A stretch of DNA of 64,000 nt from Phymatolithon calcareum (GCA_977006965.1 OZ345356.1:682001-746000), one strand, 5' to 3'. Counted from the stretch's first letter, positions 1 through 11,255 are shown. The notes: generated from the letters alone by a model not told the origin. Program-made: numbers and translations.

Positions 1-441
1 AATTGCCACGGACGGAAAGGTCCGATTCTAGTTTCCGTGAGAGACAGCTGTCCTCATTTGGGTCGTAATGGACCTCTCGGTTATGTGTGGAATACTGCAG
101 TACTGTCTAGTTGACGTATGACACGGTCCTATTGCACCCCGTCGATGACATAGTCTTCTGGACGTTTCACCTTCTTGGAGCCATTGAGACATGCTGGTTT
201 ACCAAACTTCATCCTTTCCTCCAGTTTTCCACCAAAGTGTTCACCTTCTTCTTGGACTTCGTCATGACGCGCTTCTCTTGGTGGATGCTGGGATCACACG
301 GAGTAAGAAGACAAGGTTCTAGCCTTTCGTGCGTCTCTGCTAGTCTGATGATCAGGTATATGTATTCGGTCAAATCATCAATGGGATTCTGTGCTCCATA
401 TTTATGCTAAATTTGGCCTATGGCACAGTATACATATGCCG
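1..441. repeat. Unit X left flank, copy 1
   Basis: This stretch is nearly identical to 27990-28436 and is the left part of a large duplicated block that leads through a pogo-like element to a G gene. The - strand carries an open fragment with an acidic and basic stretch around EGEHFGGKLEERMKFGKP, best kept in the second copy. I do not recognise it. The window begins inside or at the edge of this repeat, so its true left end cannot be seen. Confidence 0.8.
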
Positions 442-1000
442 TATTCTCTGTCGCATACATAATGCGGAAGACAGAAGACTAGTTCTAGCGTTACGAATGC
501 TTGAACGAGCCAGAACAAGGAAAATGGGCTTGCTCGCAGTCCCAAGAGAGGAAAGAGACGTTGAGGAATTGCAATGGGTGTGTCGTGACATATCATAAAT
601 GTTACATCACGACCTATTCGAGACGGCACTAACCTATCTTAAGCAGCGAGTTTCAGCAAAATCGTTGAGGGACCTGCTCTTTAAAGACGAAGGAGACGGC
701 TTCGAGGCGAGCAGAAAGAGGAAAATTCCTTATGATATTCCCGGGTCTACTCCCGCCATCATCAGACTACCGAAAGCACGTCACCGCCAATTGGCGATTA
801 AATGGGCATTCGAACGTTTTCCCCCATTGAGTACCACACTTCTGGAAGACAAATTCGGTGATATCGTACCAACTCTCATGAACAAGCTCGAAGTGTACCT
901 TCAAAGATATCGACTAACAGAAGAGGAGACTAGAGCGACTGAAAAGGCACTTGACAAAGTACTATTCCTCACAATCGTCTTTTATGACGACATGGAATAG
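442..1000 (+). pseudogene. LINE ORF C-terminal remnant
   Basis: One frame runs through this fragment with a TAA at 596-598 and a final stop at 998-1000. The last part contains RHRQLAIKWAFERFPPLST, which matches the C-terminal block of the LINE at 16-18.8 kb (RCRTLAIKWALE, then FPPMST in a shifted frame). It is therefore the end of a reverse-transcriptase ORF lacking the RT motifs. The upstream piece containing CRIHNAEDRR resembles the CRIVKPKDRR and CRLGPPKMRR blocks of the other LINEs. It is non-functional by truncation and by the internal stop. Confidence 0.75.
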
Positions 1001-1248
1001 ACCAAGACAAAATAGAACGGCGACGCTGAGATTCCTACGAACAGGACAAGTGGACTCTAAGCTTTTCCCTCCACCTTTTCTGGAGGAGGGTTTTTGCAGC
1101 TAGGGCTACGACGATAGCAACCAGCCCGGGTTTTGCGGGCTTTAACAGAGTAACGGAGCTACCAAGGTAGTAGCATCTGAAACGCATCTCTCTTACAGTC
1201 TTATGAGTGTTTCTGAGGGCGTTTAATAAATTCAAAATTCAAAAAAAA
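442..1248 (+). mobile_element. 5'-truncated LINE (L0) with A-rich tail
   Basis: The insert is flanked by the 10-bp direct repeat ACATATGCCG (432-441 and 1249-1258). The second copy of unit X has that site only once, at about 28427, so the empty allele is in the same window. The 3' part holds a hairpin-forming tract (TTTCCCTCC...GGAGGAGGG near 1065-1092) and ends in AATAAATTC and an A run. It is a retrotransposed 3' end of a non-LTR element, distinct from the CTT-tailed family elsewhere in the window. Confidence 0.85.
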
Positions 1249-1258
1249 ACATATGCCG

Positions 1259-1349
1259 AAGCTGCATACCCTCCCTACGTACTTTGCGATCATACTCAAT
1301 TGAATATCGAATTAATAAAATTTCATTGTCCCTATCATACGCACATATA
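1259..1349. repeat. Unit X flank between L0 and P1
   Basis: This is the continuation of unit X after the L0 insertion and matches 28437-28521. It is AT-rich and I see no gene. It ends with the TA used by the pogo-like element P1. Confidence 0.8.
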
Positions 1350-2643
1350 CAGTCAACCCTCGATAACTTGATCCTCTTTAAGCGTATAACCTCGTTTTTA
1401 GAATATTGCGTGCGTCCATGGATACCATTTAGCCCAGATTTATCGAAATTTTAATATATTCAGAATACTCACTTAGTAGAATATCCTGCCTGCCGATGCA
1501 CGGCGCATACCTTAAAATGTATAAAATATTGAGTACATGCCACGGAGCATATTCTGCACGTTACCACTTGTCCACAGAAGTAAGGCACAGCCCTCCATCT
1601 CCATGGCGGCAAGACTTCGGTAAGAGTGCTACGCGCATCTTATTACCGATCGCGTCTACGAGGACTGTTGGCACTTTGCCAGCATTCAGCCCTCCATAGT
1701 GGTAGCAATCCCGATCCCGGCAATGCCGTACAACACGATTTTAGCTACTACATAATCTTCGAATGGGGATAAAGTCATCAGCGACCCAGCTCTTGAAAGC
1801 TGCACTTGCGCTCCTGCAGCCCTCTGAAGTCATGGAAACCCCAATCTAGTTAGTGCCGCCCCATCCACAACCGCAAATGTGAGAATTTCTACAATTGCAA
1901 TACCAACCTCTTCTTTGTAATCCAGGTTTTAAGCGTAAGCAAGTATGTCGGCAATTAGCATGCGAATACCAGTTATCCCTGATACATCGGGCTTGCGCAA
2001 GCCCCTCTGTATCTCTGTTATCCGCGGAGCCTCCATCTACTTTCGTGACTTTCCGGTCGGTCCGTCGCCATCTTCGAAAAGCGCTCCAGGCGTTTCTGGG
2101 TTTATTGTTGCATCATACAGTGTGACTAGCTCCTCTATATCCTCTGCGTGAAGTCTGTCGCTGCCAATGGCGTTCATATTCCCAACTCTGACCGCGGTTC
2201 CAAAGCATGACACCACCTGACGGCTCGTCAGATTCTCCAACTTTACACACGCTTCAAGCACTTTATCCACCACAGTTGGTTCATACTGTACGCATGCGCA
2301 ACAGTTACACAGATATACACTAATACACCGGTGTCACCATGTCATCCAGTGATGTTGCAGTTCCGGGCCGGACAGTTCCCACGAACCTAATGCCGTCAAC
2401 AATTGCAACTATTGAAATTTATACTATCGCGTCACCATCTGCTTCTCTGCTCCCTGGATTCTCATATTCACGCAGTGTGTCGACATCGATTGCCGCAACT
2501 ACACGTCGGCTGCCTCTGCCACATGGGCTGCTGAGCTACACGTGTAGTCTTTGCGATATGATATGAATTCACTCCTTGAATATCCTCGATATCTGGATTT
2601 CTGACTCCCCGACCGAAGCCATCCAGTTATCGAGGGTTGACTG
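1350..2643 (-). mobile_element. Pogo/Tigger-like DNA transposon P1 (degenerate)
   Basis: The ends are inverted repeats starting CAGTCAACCCTCGATAACT, each flanked by TA (1348-1349 and 2644-2645), the target of Tc1/mariner-pogo transposases. Two further copies, P2 (28522) and P3 (30529), share the ends and the interior. The coding sense is the - strand. No intact transposase is present, so the 1.29 kb element is a decayed or internally deleted derivative. Superfamily assignment rests on the TIR, the TA duplication and a short C-terminal-like ORF. Confidence 0.8.
2037..2273 (-). pseudogene. Pogo-like transposase C-terminal remnant
   Basis: A 78-codon open stretch contains VDKVLEACVKLENLTSRQVVSCF. 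Its W/L-spaced pattern followed by an NCF-like motif resembles the region after the DDE domain of Tigger-type transposases (AW..V...TI.NCF). P3 carries the same segment on the + strand but with frame breaks, so this copy is the better preserved one. The helix-turn-helix and catalytic DDE parts are not recognisable. The family call is tentative. Confidence 0.45.
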
Positions 2644-3757
2644 TACACCGTTAGGCCAGTCAAGGATTTTGGAACCCCTGAAATCTTTAACGAAAATCAT
2701 AATCAAGGCACATACTTTTGCTTGAAATGTCCTATTTATACCTCGAACTTAATATCATAATATTTCGATATCTCTAACTGTCACAGGAAGTCATGATTTC
2801 CGCGAAAGCACCGTGTTTGTGGAAACGAGCACTGACATGAGCAGATGCAAGTTTACATTTGGGCCACGAACTTTGTTCTCATAGGCTGAGTTGGAGATCC
2901 AAATCTATGTGCCATATGATATGGCTGTATATGAGATTTTTGATGTTGGATCAGTCGACGGGTCGGTGATTCAGACAATCCAACACAGCGAGGTCTTTTA
3001 CTGTATGGCAAACGGTGGTTCGGCATTTCTGGTCAATACCGAATTTATGCCTTCACCTCCGCACATCTAACGTCAAACGCTTATATCTAGTGATCCACTG
3101 CAGTTCTCGCGCATCTGAAGACACGGTTTCAAGGTACTCACTGATATCTTTAGTTTGGTCTAGGTTTTGTCACCAAAATGATTCCATGTGCTTCGTGATA
3201 GTGAAGTGAAAAACGTCAAAATCCGCTTTTTGAGCAAGAATCCGTTTTTCGGAGGGCTGATGCGCAAAACCGAGGACATTCTACGAACATTTTTTTGACA
3301 GCAATCGAAGATCCTCTGTTGCTAGACTAAGTTAGCGTGCAAACTTCCTCGGCCGTTGTGATGATCCTTAGATATCGCGACATACTTTCTGGGTTTCACG
3401 AGTTCGCAGTCTGAGAACGGTATACTTTTCGGCATGCCGAATGGCATTACAGTACCGTTCGGTATACCGAAATGATCCGCGGCAAACACAGACAGGTGCA
3501 TACCCGGAGTTTTATCATACTGCATGTTCATGACCGGAAATCGCAGATTTTTGCGAACGCATGAGACCTTCAATTCGCTTCGCACAATGTGTGCGCTAGG
3601 CAAATCTACCGAACGAGTAAAAAAAACCAGGAAATTGAAGGCATGCTAGCTCTGGTACCGCTGAACCGGTTTTGAGGGCATTTAAAATAAAATGACAAAT
3701 ATCCCCTCAACCTGTCCAGAACTGGGGTTTTAACGAGGCAAAGCAACTAGCTGAACT
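2644..3757. repeat. Repeat B, copy 1 (upstream of G1)
   Basis: This tract begins ACACCGTTAGGCCAGTC and recurs upstream of every G gene (21990, 30168, 54230 and 59995). I see no supported gene in it. Copies 1 and 3 (before G1 and G3) have about 380 extra bases (3313-3690 here) with palindromic GGTATAC/GTATACC blocks, missing from the other three. The last 80 bases, ending GGCAAAGCAACTAGCTGAAC, are conserved in all copies and form the probable 5' leader of G. Confidence 0.8.
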
Positions 3758-4223
3758 ATGGCAGCATGGTGGCAGCATGGACCGGGGCGCGTTCGAGCAG
3801 TTTCAGGCGCGCCTGCGCTCGCCGCTGGAGACGATCGCGACTTCGGCGATTATCGCCATGACGTGTCTGCGACGTGTTTTTCGCAGCGGCGCGCGGGTGC
3901 CGTTCATGCTGTGCGGGCACGTATACGCGCGGCCGCTGCGCGAGATATACCTACTGGTGGCGGTGTCGGCGATCATGGCGCTGCTGAGCGTGATGGGCGA
4001 CGCCGTGGGACGCTACCTCGCGGTGCTGCGCCGCGGCGCCGGGCAACCCACCGCGCGCCTCGTGCCCAGCGTGGGCACCGACGCCCACGTGGGGCACGTC
4101 GCCCTGTACACGCGCCGCTGGACGCCGCTCTGCGACGCCGTGGTCTACGTCGCCATCGCCGCCTTCGGCACCTGGTACCTCGGCCACCGGATAACTCAGG
4201 CGTATGTCGCGTTCGGGGGCATA

Positions 4224-4679
4224 TATAACGCCCTGCACAGTCGTGCTTGTCCGCAGGGGGGCTCCTGCTGCGTGGCAAAGATCCATGAATCGGAACTCGA
4301 GCGTAAAGTACGTAGCCGAACGCGAACTGCGCGCAAGCTACTGACCGCAGCGTTCGCCTTTATTGATACCGCCACCCATTTGACACATACGGATTATTCA
4401 TTTGCGGAAACTCGCAATACAGACGCCGTTTTGAGCGGAGGATATCAAATGTGATGTACGAAGCAGACCCTGGGTCTCAGCGCTGCTTAATTAGGGGGCG
4501 GTTGTAGGATACATAAATTCTTGGACGTCTGTCCGCACACACTCAATAAAGGCAGCACTCATCGGAGGATCTCTCCGACTGAGTGACATCGCCATACTTT
4601 TGTCTTGACAACTTGTCAAGAAGGGCGCGCGCCCCGGACTTGGACGCTAAACGCGGCATTGCATACACAGGTTGTTACA
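4224..4679. mobile_element. TIR element (MITE-like) in G1
   Basis: This 456-bp insert has imperfect ends, TATAACGCCCTGCA and, on the other strand, TGTAACAACCTGTG. It is flanked by CATA on both sides (4220-4223, 4680-4683). The site is defined by alignment with the uninterrupted G copies. No transposase frame is visible. The superfamily is unclear because a 4-bp TSD is not diagnostic. Confidence 0.7.
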
Positions 4680-4715
4680 CATAACAGCCGTGCAGGTGCT
4701 CAATCTCGTGCTTGG

Positions 4716-5713
4716 TGTAGCGCCAAACAAAATAGTGCTCGGCGTACACAAAGAAGGACAAGAACAGGGTGAGACAGCAAAATAAAAGCGGGAGAAACTT
4801 AGCGTTTAGCGGGAGAGACTGAATGTGACCGACGAAAAAGACACACCCCAAAAGGGGCAAACCGGAATAAACAGTGTATCGTCCTCGGAGCGCAATTCCC
4901 AGATTTACGACTGAGAGAGCTCGACGAGGGAAAGTTGCACGCGGACCTTGGCGTGATAGTTTCGACTCTGCTGGAAATGGAGTCAGTCTATGGATGTCCA
5001 CGGAGCACGCTCCACAGCCTTGCGGGAACTCCAGCGGTCGTATTGATCGGACACGAGCGCGAGCCTTCGCGTCACAGGTCTGTGAGAGCTCAACGATGAG
5101 AGCACCGGCGCGATAGAGACGCGAATGAAGAACAAAGAAACGAAAAGAAGGAAGAAAAAGGGGGACGAATGACGTCGGTGTCGTCGTCAAGCGGCGACCT
5201 TGGCTTGGCCGTCGACCTTAGTACGAACACACGAAGTGAAGGGAAGATTGGAGTGCGGTGTGTGCGACTTCGCCGTACTGGATTGCACGGAAAGCCCACT
5301 ATACGCGTTGGACTTGGAGCGAGTGGGAAGTTTACGAATACTGCGTGGTCGAAGGGACGTGCAGGCAAGTTGAAGCGTGCGGCGATCCGAGCAGTCGAGC
5401 CAGGACTAGAAAACCTCCACCTTCGTTTACTGAGAAGGTTCAAACTACATTATGTACTATCGGCAGAAGCGAAGAAAGAAAGAGATTGGTTGTTGGGGGA
5501 CAGTTCCGCTTGGCCCGACTACATGGGTGATCTTCTCGTCTAGAACGAGACAGAAGCGTACCGGCGTCGCTACCTAGTAATCCGAAGTGGAGGTTAGTCG
5601 CGAGAGAACCAGCGCCTTCAACCAACCATACAACTACCGTTGTGTTGTCTTCATGTTGTCGCCATGTTGTCGCTGGACATAACATGAAGAGACAATACTG
5701 ACCAGGCGCCACA
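4716..5713. mobile_element. Solo LTR (~1 kb) in G1
   Basis: The insert begins TGTAGCGCC and ends GGCGCCACA, the TG...CA inverted ends of LTRs. It is flanked by the 5-bp duplication CTTGG (4711-4715 and 5714-5718). No gag or pol sequence is present, so it fits a solo LTR left by LTR-LTR recombination. Overlapping open frames of 120-180 codons on both strands have no recognisable domain. No second copy occurs in the window, and it is unrelated to the copia LTR at 8450. Confidence 0.75.
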
Positions 5714-6265
5714 CTTGGCGTCGCCAACGCCGCGCTCCCGCCGCAGAAGCGCAAGACATTCGACGCCGTCGTCAAGTTCCTCAGTGTCTTCGTTACAGAC
5801 CGTGAGTACCACGACCTCGGCCTCGAGGACCGCGACTGGAGCCCGTCAGAGTCCGACGAAGCTGTGGACGGCTTCAACGACGCGCTCCGCGTGCAGTCCG
5901 GAGGTGCCGTATTCGATGTCGACGACAAAAAATCGCTCTGCGTTCGCGGTGCCGGAAGTTTCGGGCTGCTAAACGAGGGTGCATGGTCGCTCACTCGCGC
6001 ACGCGCTGGAAACCCGGTTCAGGTCGAAAAGCAGGACCTAGACTTTCGCCTAGTACCGCTCAGAGTGCCGTACGCGCTCGTGTGGTATACCATCTACGAG
6101 GGGTTTCTTGAGATGGACGGATACAAGGGCGCAGACGAGATCGACAAGTGCGTCGTTTGGTTGAGACTCGTATCCGCGATCTCCGGGATGGTCGTCAGCT
6201 TCATCCCGGGGCCCTGCTTGGTAATCAAGAATAATTCCAAAGATTTAACCGGCCCCAACCGCTGA

Positions 6266-6661
6266 CAAATGTAGATTTTCAGGAGGCATCGCTTTGCGTT
6301 ACTGTACATAGAAAACTCAGCTGTATTTTGTATCTAAAGATTGAGACGTAAAAATGTCCAGATCCTCTTCCCTACACGGAGTGCGTCAGGATCCAAAATT
6401 GAAGCCATTTCACCATGCGGCAGAAAATCAAAAATCGTGGCCTCAGAATCATACCTTCGGGAGTAGTACATCACAATATTCTGCACCGAATATTTGCTTG
6501 TATTTGAGGGGCTTCTGCCGCGTGACGCAAAATTGTTCGAGCTCGAGGCTTAAATTTGGGAAGAATGCGGACGGGGTCCTCCGCCCTAAGCCTTACATTG
6601 TATGGTTCTCGGGCCGAGGACCAAACGGTTTACGTATGAGACTGAAATGACGTGGGAAGAG
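6266..6661. other. G1 3' flank
   Basis: This sequence follows the G stop codon and recurs after G2, G4 and G5; it is the likely 3' UTR and downstream DNA. Compared with the G2 and G5 flanks it lacks about 190 bp near 6570. I see no gene here. Confidence 0.6.
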
Positions 6662-6668
6662 CTCACAG

Positions 6669-7051
6669 AGGGACCTTCTTGAGAATTCAATTTTTGCGTC
6701 CGCACTACCAGTCTGGAAAAGTCCTCAAATCCAGTCCGAAATATTTTCACTGGTCATGAGGACGCGGCATAGGTTTAGCGTGGCTAATGTGCTCATCTAT
6801 GGGACATTTTTTCTCATAGCGATTTTAGTTTTCGGAAGTGGAATTGCTTTTCAACAAAACTTTTCGTGATGTTTCAAGTTTTTGCTCAAAAGTGTACGAA
6901 AACATCTGAAGCGAAAGTTTGCATATCAACACTCAGCCACTGAAAACCTATGCCGCGTCCTCGTAACCAGTCCACGAAATAATGACTGGTAATGAGGACT
7001 TTTTTGACTGGGTCTATGCCGCGATTTTGATGAATTCTCAAGAAGGCCCCT
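6669..7051. mobile_element. Fold-back MITE with CTCACAG duplication
   Basis: This 383-bp insert is absent from the G2 and G5 flanks, where GAGCTCACAGTGACG is continuous. It is bounded by CTCACAG (6662-6668 and 7052-7058). The ends are inverted repeats reading AGGGACCTTCTTGAGAATTC and its near complement at 7032-7051. Inverted similarity continues inward around GAGGACGCGGCATAGG, so the whole element can fold into a long hairpin. It has no coding capacity. Confidence 0.75.
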
Positions 7052-7058
7052 CTCACAG

Positions 7059-7590
7059 TGACGTACAAAAAATGAGAATTTTCAGTATGATAGTAATTAC
7101 TCGCGAGTGCTGCTCGCGAGAGCTGCGAGTGGGAGGACCGGTCCTCCCCAAAAATCAGTACTCAGATGACATCCCGAGGAGAGGAGTTATTGAGGAACGT
7201 CAATTTTTACATTGGATCCTTCTCTCGATATTGCGCAAAAATACCTTTATCGCTCCAATCGAAATCCCTTTCCGGCGCGTTGTAGCTGTGGAGGTTTGAC
7301 TCTAAATGCTACAAAAACAGCTTCATTTAAAAGTATCGAAATGGTCTCTGAAAAAAGAAGTTATGTCAGTGTAGGATTTGTGTTGTGATGAAGCACCCAA
7401 AAATAAACATACATGTACACCTGTAGCACCTCACATGCGGAACCAAACAGCAGTTTGAATCCTCGAGGAGCAGATTCCGGCTGTAGCAGAAGCTCATTTT
7501 TAATTTTAGGTTCTTGAAATTTACAACGGCGTCAGAGCTGTTGGCAAGAGCCGTGGGATACTGTGTGGTGTATTCCGAGTTGTTGCCGAC
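7059..7590. other. Intergenic tract between G1 flank and LINE-2a
   Basis: This tract matches 24650-25165 and 63070-63590. It contains short GAGGACC/GGTCCTC inverted motifs and no supported gene. Confidence 0.6.
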
Positions 7591-7592
7591 GG

Positions 7593-8156
7593 TAGTGATA
7601 TGATAGTGTGCCAAGGGATATCCTCATGAAGAGGCTGACGGAGAAACTTCCTGAAGAGATAACAAGAATGGTTGCGTACCTGTTAAAACCCTCGTGGATC
7701 ACATCAGCTGGAGACGAGACAGAAACGTGGTGTATCATCGACCGAGGAGTGCCTCAAGGTTCCCCGCTTAGTACATGCCTATACAATATATTCATGGACA
7801 CATTCGCAGAAGCCGTCTCCAAGACAGACAGAAACGTCTCAGAGAGTCCAGTGCAATTGGTCACAGATGATGATCAGCTTCAGGCGAAGACAGGACGAGG
7901 AATGCAGAAAATTCTAGATATAGCGACCATTTGGGCAAGCGAAAATGGCATGACATGGAACTCAAAGCCAGGAAAAAGGGAAGTTCTTAAGTACAAGGGA
8001 CTTCAGAAGCGCACTTTTTACTTGGCGGGACGAGAACTACATCAAGCCTGGAGACTCTCGTATCTTGGGGTAAGCATGAATAACAAGGGTGTTACGGATG
8101 ACACGGCCATAGCAAGAGTTCGAAATGCTGCAGGATGCATACGTAAGCTTCGGGAG
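7593..8156 (+). pseudogene. LINE-2a reverse transcriptase fragment
   Basis: The frame opens inside RT motif A (YDSVPRDILMKRL), then shows motif B (GVPQGSPLSTCLYNIFMD) and a degraded catalytic box reading VTDDD in place of FADD, then SYLGVSMNNKG. It lacks everything upstream of motif A. Copies at 25.2 and 63.6 kb start at the same point with the same upstream sequence, so this 5' truncation predates the segmental duplications. The frame is broken at 8156 by a nested insertion and resumes at 15021. Confidence 0.85.
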
Positions 8157-8449
8157 GGATGTAGAGCAGAATGGGAGGCGATGATGATGGAAGAGTGGTG
8201 ACTTCCTTGAGTAGAGTTTACTGAGAACAGAGAAAGGTGGTCTATGTATACTATATGAACACCAGGCGAGCCATGCAGGACAGCAATCCGATTTAGGTGT
8301 CCTAGCGGCCGCTGGGTAAAAGGTATGAAACAGAATAGGTAGACACCTTCTGAGTGAGAGATTTGTGTTAAGAGTAACGACACTTGATATCGGCGCATAA
8401 GCAGGGGATGAGAAATCAAGCTGACACAGATGAGCTGTCGTGCTCCTGA

Positions 8450-8839
8450 TGTGAAACGCTTGGGATATGTCCGCTCTGTGCAGCTGACGTGCACGGCCGT
8501 CCGAGGTCGAGGCTCGTGATGAGTCTGGACCATCTGGATGCATAATCATAATCAGATGGGCCGAAAGGGGGTTATTAGAATATCTGGACCAGAGGGCCAA
8601 CGGTCGTGTATAGGGCCATTTAGAATACTATATACACTGGTACTGAGTATCAGGCAGTGGAAGAACATGAAGCAAGGAAGTAAAGACGTTTGCGTGCACA
8701 AACCTCAAGTTAGGCAACTCTGCGTCACCGGTCGTAGGTGAGGACTTGCGCGGTTCCGCGGTCGGTCGTAGGCCGGGAATCAGCATTCTACTTTTTGTGT
8801 GCCACACGTTAACCCACCGAAAGACCCTGTTTGGTCACA
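8450..8839 (+). repeat. Copia 5' LTR
   Basis: It begins TGTGAAACGCTTG and ends TTGGTCACA, with short inverted ends TGTGA/TCACA. It aligns along its whole length with 14475-14863. No convincing primer-binding site complementary to a common tRNA 3' end lies directly after it. Confidence 0.95.
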
Positions 8840-10272
8840 TTCGCGAATTCCCCTAGACAGAGAGATATTCAGGAAAGCCACATTAATTTAATTGAAAAAG
8901 CGATCACGATCTGTAACGAGATTGCTAAAACAACTTGCGTGAAGAAAAGTTGTACCCACTTCTGGTTTCGCAGCTACTACTACTGGTACTGGTAGTACTG
9001 TGCCTGTGATTGTCCCTGTTACTGCTGTTGCACTCTCTGTTCGCCCACGTCTGGATTGTTTTGCTTAAGGTATTTGCTGATAGAAGTAAGGCAACTTGAC
9101 TGTCCTGGCACGCAAAAACGGGAGTAGTCGGCTTTTGGAGGTTGCTGTCAAGGCGCTACCTGGGCTTCCTCTCGTACTCTCTACCTCCTGACATGTCTAT
9201 TTGCTTTTGTCAATAGCAAGGAGGATTGCTGTCCTGTCTGACGCTGCGGAACCACCATGTGGCGTCCAACGCCACTATCATACTTCTATACAAATAGATC
9301 CCTTCAAATTGTCATTACAGCTTGCATTTACAGCAAGCCCTTACAGATAGCATTACAGTCATTACAGTACCGTAGGTTTCGATGCGTACTTAAACCATGA
9401 AGGATCACCAAGGGCAAACCCTAGAACCACTGCTTACAGATGCTTACACTGTAAGCACCTCGGCGGCACCTGCGGCGGGCTGGGAAGCGGCGGCTTCCAG
9501 ATTCTTCCATTGATCCCTTTTTCATATTGCCAAGTCATCTTGATCCAATTCTTTTTCTATACGGATCGGCGTTTCGCCAGAGAACGACCCGACCACAAAC
9601 AGTGTGCCGACTTGTGCGATTTGCAACCCCACACACCACCAAAGGGAGAACCGGGTGTCAGCGTAAGCTTGTAGTGTCCGCGGGATGGCCCTCTTGACGG
9701 GGTGTTGTAACATCCGACGTTAATTGCCTTGACGAAACAACTGACAATGACGAACAACGACGGAAGTGCAAATTTCATGACCCACGTTGAGCTAGACGGT
9801 CTCAATGACATCTTAGTAGGGCTTATTTTTTCTGTTCGTGATCTTTCGGCTCGTGTTGATGACTGGTGATCAATTGCGACGTGCATTTACTGAGATGTTC
9901 CCTTCTGCAGATTTGTTCTCTCCAGCGATTCGCTCTATGCCAGCAATTTATCCCAACATCTGAGACTGGCTGAACGAAAAGGCGCTAACTTGGCTCCGCA
10001 CACATCTCGCCGTATCTTGATGACACTCGCAACAAGTATCTATGATGTCAACGAAGATACTGTTGCCGCGGAGAACATAGCACGAGGCGTAATTGCACTA
10101 GGGAGAACTTTGTCTCCCTGCTGCATCCGCTATTTCCGGATTTGAAGGAAACGGTGAGTCTGTCCGTGACGGGCAAAATGGCGAGACCTCACACAAGATG
10201 GCACACAACATTGCCATGAGGCGTAGGGAAAAAACTCCTCTAAATTCTCCAGAGACATTGGAGAAGCACGGA
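8840..10272 (+). other. Copia leader and degenerate gag N-terminus
   Basis: This untranslated-looking region has short repeats of ATTACAG near 9312-9366 and a CTACTACTACTGG tract near 8975. From about 10120 an open frame reads into sequence that looks like the start of Gag but is out of phase with the downstream gag frame. No other gene is supported. Confidence 0.5.
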
Positions 10273-11255
10273 TGGAGTACGTCGCCGAGTACTAGCAAGT
10301 CGCTCGCGACTACAATCTCACTTCGGCTCAAAAACTTCAGTTCCTGCACAATCTGTTGCGTGGGGACCCAAAACGGTTCTATCTGGATAGAGTCGACAGT
10401 CAAGTCAGTACTTTCCAGCAGGCGCTTGAAATGATTAACAATGAGTACAACTCAATTGTACGTCAAAACCGCGCGAAGAACTACCTTTCGGGTGTACGTT
10501 TGAACAAGTTTGTGGCAGAGGGACTGAATGAATCAGAAGCACTCGAGAAGCTTTACAAATTGATACCAAAGCTGTCACCGCAAGTCCCTCAGTCTCACCG
10601 TGGAGATCCACACAAGATTGAGTTCCTACGGAACGCTATTGTCGGTTGTAATTGGGCTACAGAATCTTTAAGCCGCATTGAAACTCATTCTCTTTCCTTT
10701 CAGCAACTTTACGGAGAACTTGAAGCTGCTTTGCATTTACAAAAGGAAGCTCAACTGGCTGTTATAAGAGATAGTGCTACCAGAAGGACAAAGCCTTCGG
10801 ACGCACCTGACTCTCAGATTCCTGGTATTCTATATCAAGGACAAGGGCGTTATTTGAACCGTCATAGAAGCATAGGAGCTCGTTCAAGAGGTAACCCAGT
10901 CCGTTCTTCAAAGGAATCATCATCTACGGCCTTCGATCCACTTTCCGTCATGGGTTGCTTTAATTGTGACAATCCCAATCATACACTTAAGGAATGTCCA
11001 AAGCCACTCGATACAACCAAATTTGCTAAAAAGAAAATGGAATACTTCGCAAAAAAGAAAGGGAACACCCGAAACGCGCACCTAGTTCTATTTGAACTAT
11101 GCACGCAGCTCGACCATGAAGCAGAGAAACTCACACTAGACGATCCTGAGGATGATATTCAGGACGCAGAGCCAGATATGACAGATGCAGACCTTTTTGA
11201 AGCTCTCATTTCCTATACTGAAACCTCCAGCGACTCACCCAGTCCCAGCAAATAA
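10273..11255 (+). pseudogene. gag: Copia gag (capsid/nucleocapsid) with internal TAG
   Basis: The Gag protein packages the element RNA into cytoplasmic particles. From ATG 10273 the frame is interrupted by a TAG near 10291 and then stays open to 11253. Residues after the stop (FLHNLLRGDPKRFYL) fit the N-terminal helical part of copia Gag. A zinc knuckle of the form CX2CX4HX4C (CFNCDNPNHTLKEC) starts at about 10956. The C-terminus is acidic. Whether the TAG is a mutation or is read through cannot be told from one copy; mutation is more likely, given the other lesions. Confidence 0.85.

Larger units (their letters stand above)
3777..6265 (+). pseudogene. G1: multicopy membrane protein gene split by two insertions
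   Basis: This copy of the G family is interrupted twice. Codons for the first ~147 residues run from ATG 3777 to about 4223. A short exon-like piece lies at 4684-4715, and the rest runs from 5719 to the TGA at 6263. Dropping the two inserts with one copy of each TSD leaves one open frame of about 340 codons with no other stop or frameshift, so both insertions look recent. The N-terminal half holds predicted membrane segments and the C-terminal block ends CLVIKNN...TGPNR as in G2, G4 and G5. It differs from its sisters around residues 240-258, where it reads LLNEGAWSLTRARAGNPV. Function is unknown. Confidence 0.85.

Noticed and set aside
3951-4286. Long antisense and alternative-frame reading frames over the G and S genes
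   Set aside because: They are rich in Arg, Ala and Pro and are explained by GC-rich third positions of the real genes; they vary where the genes do not.
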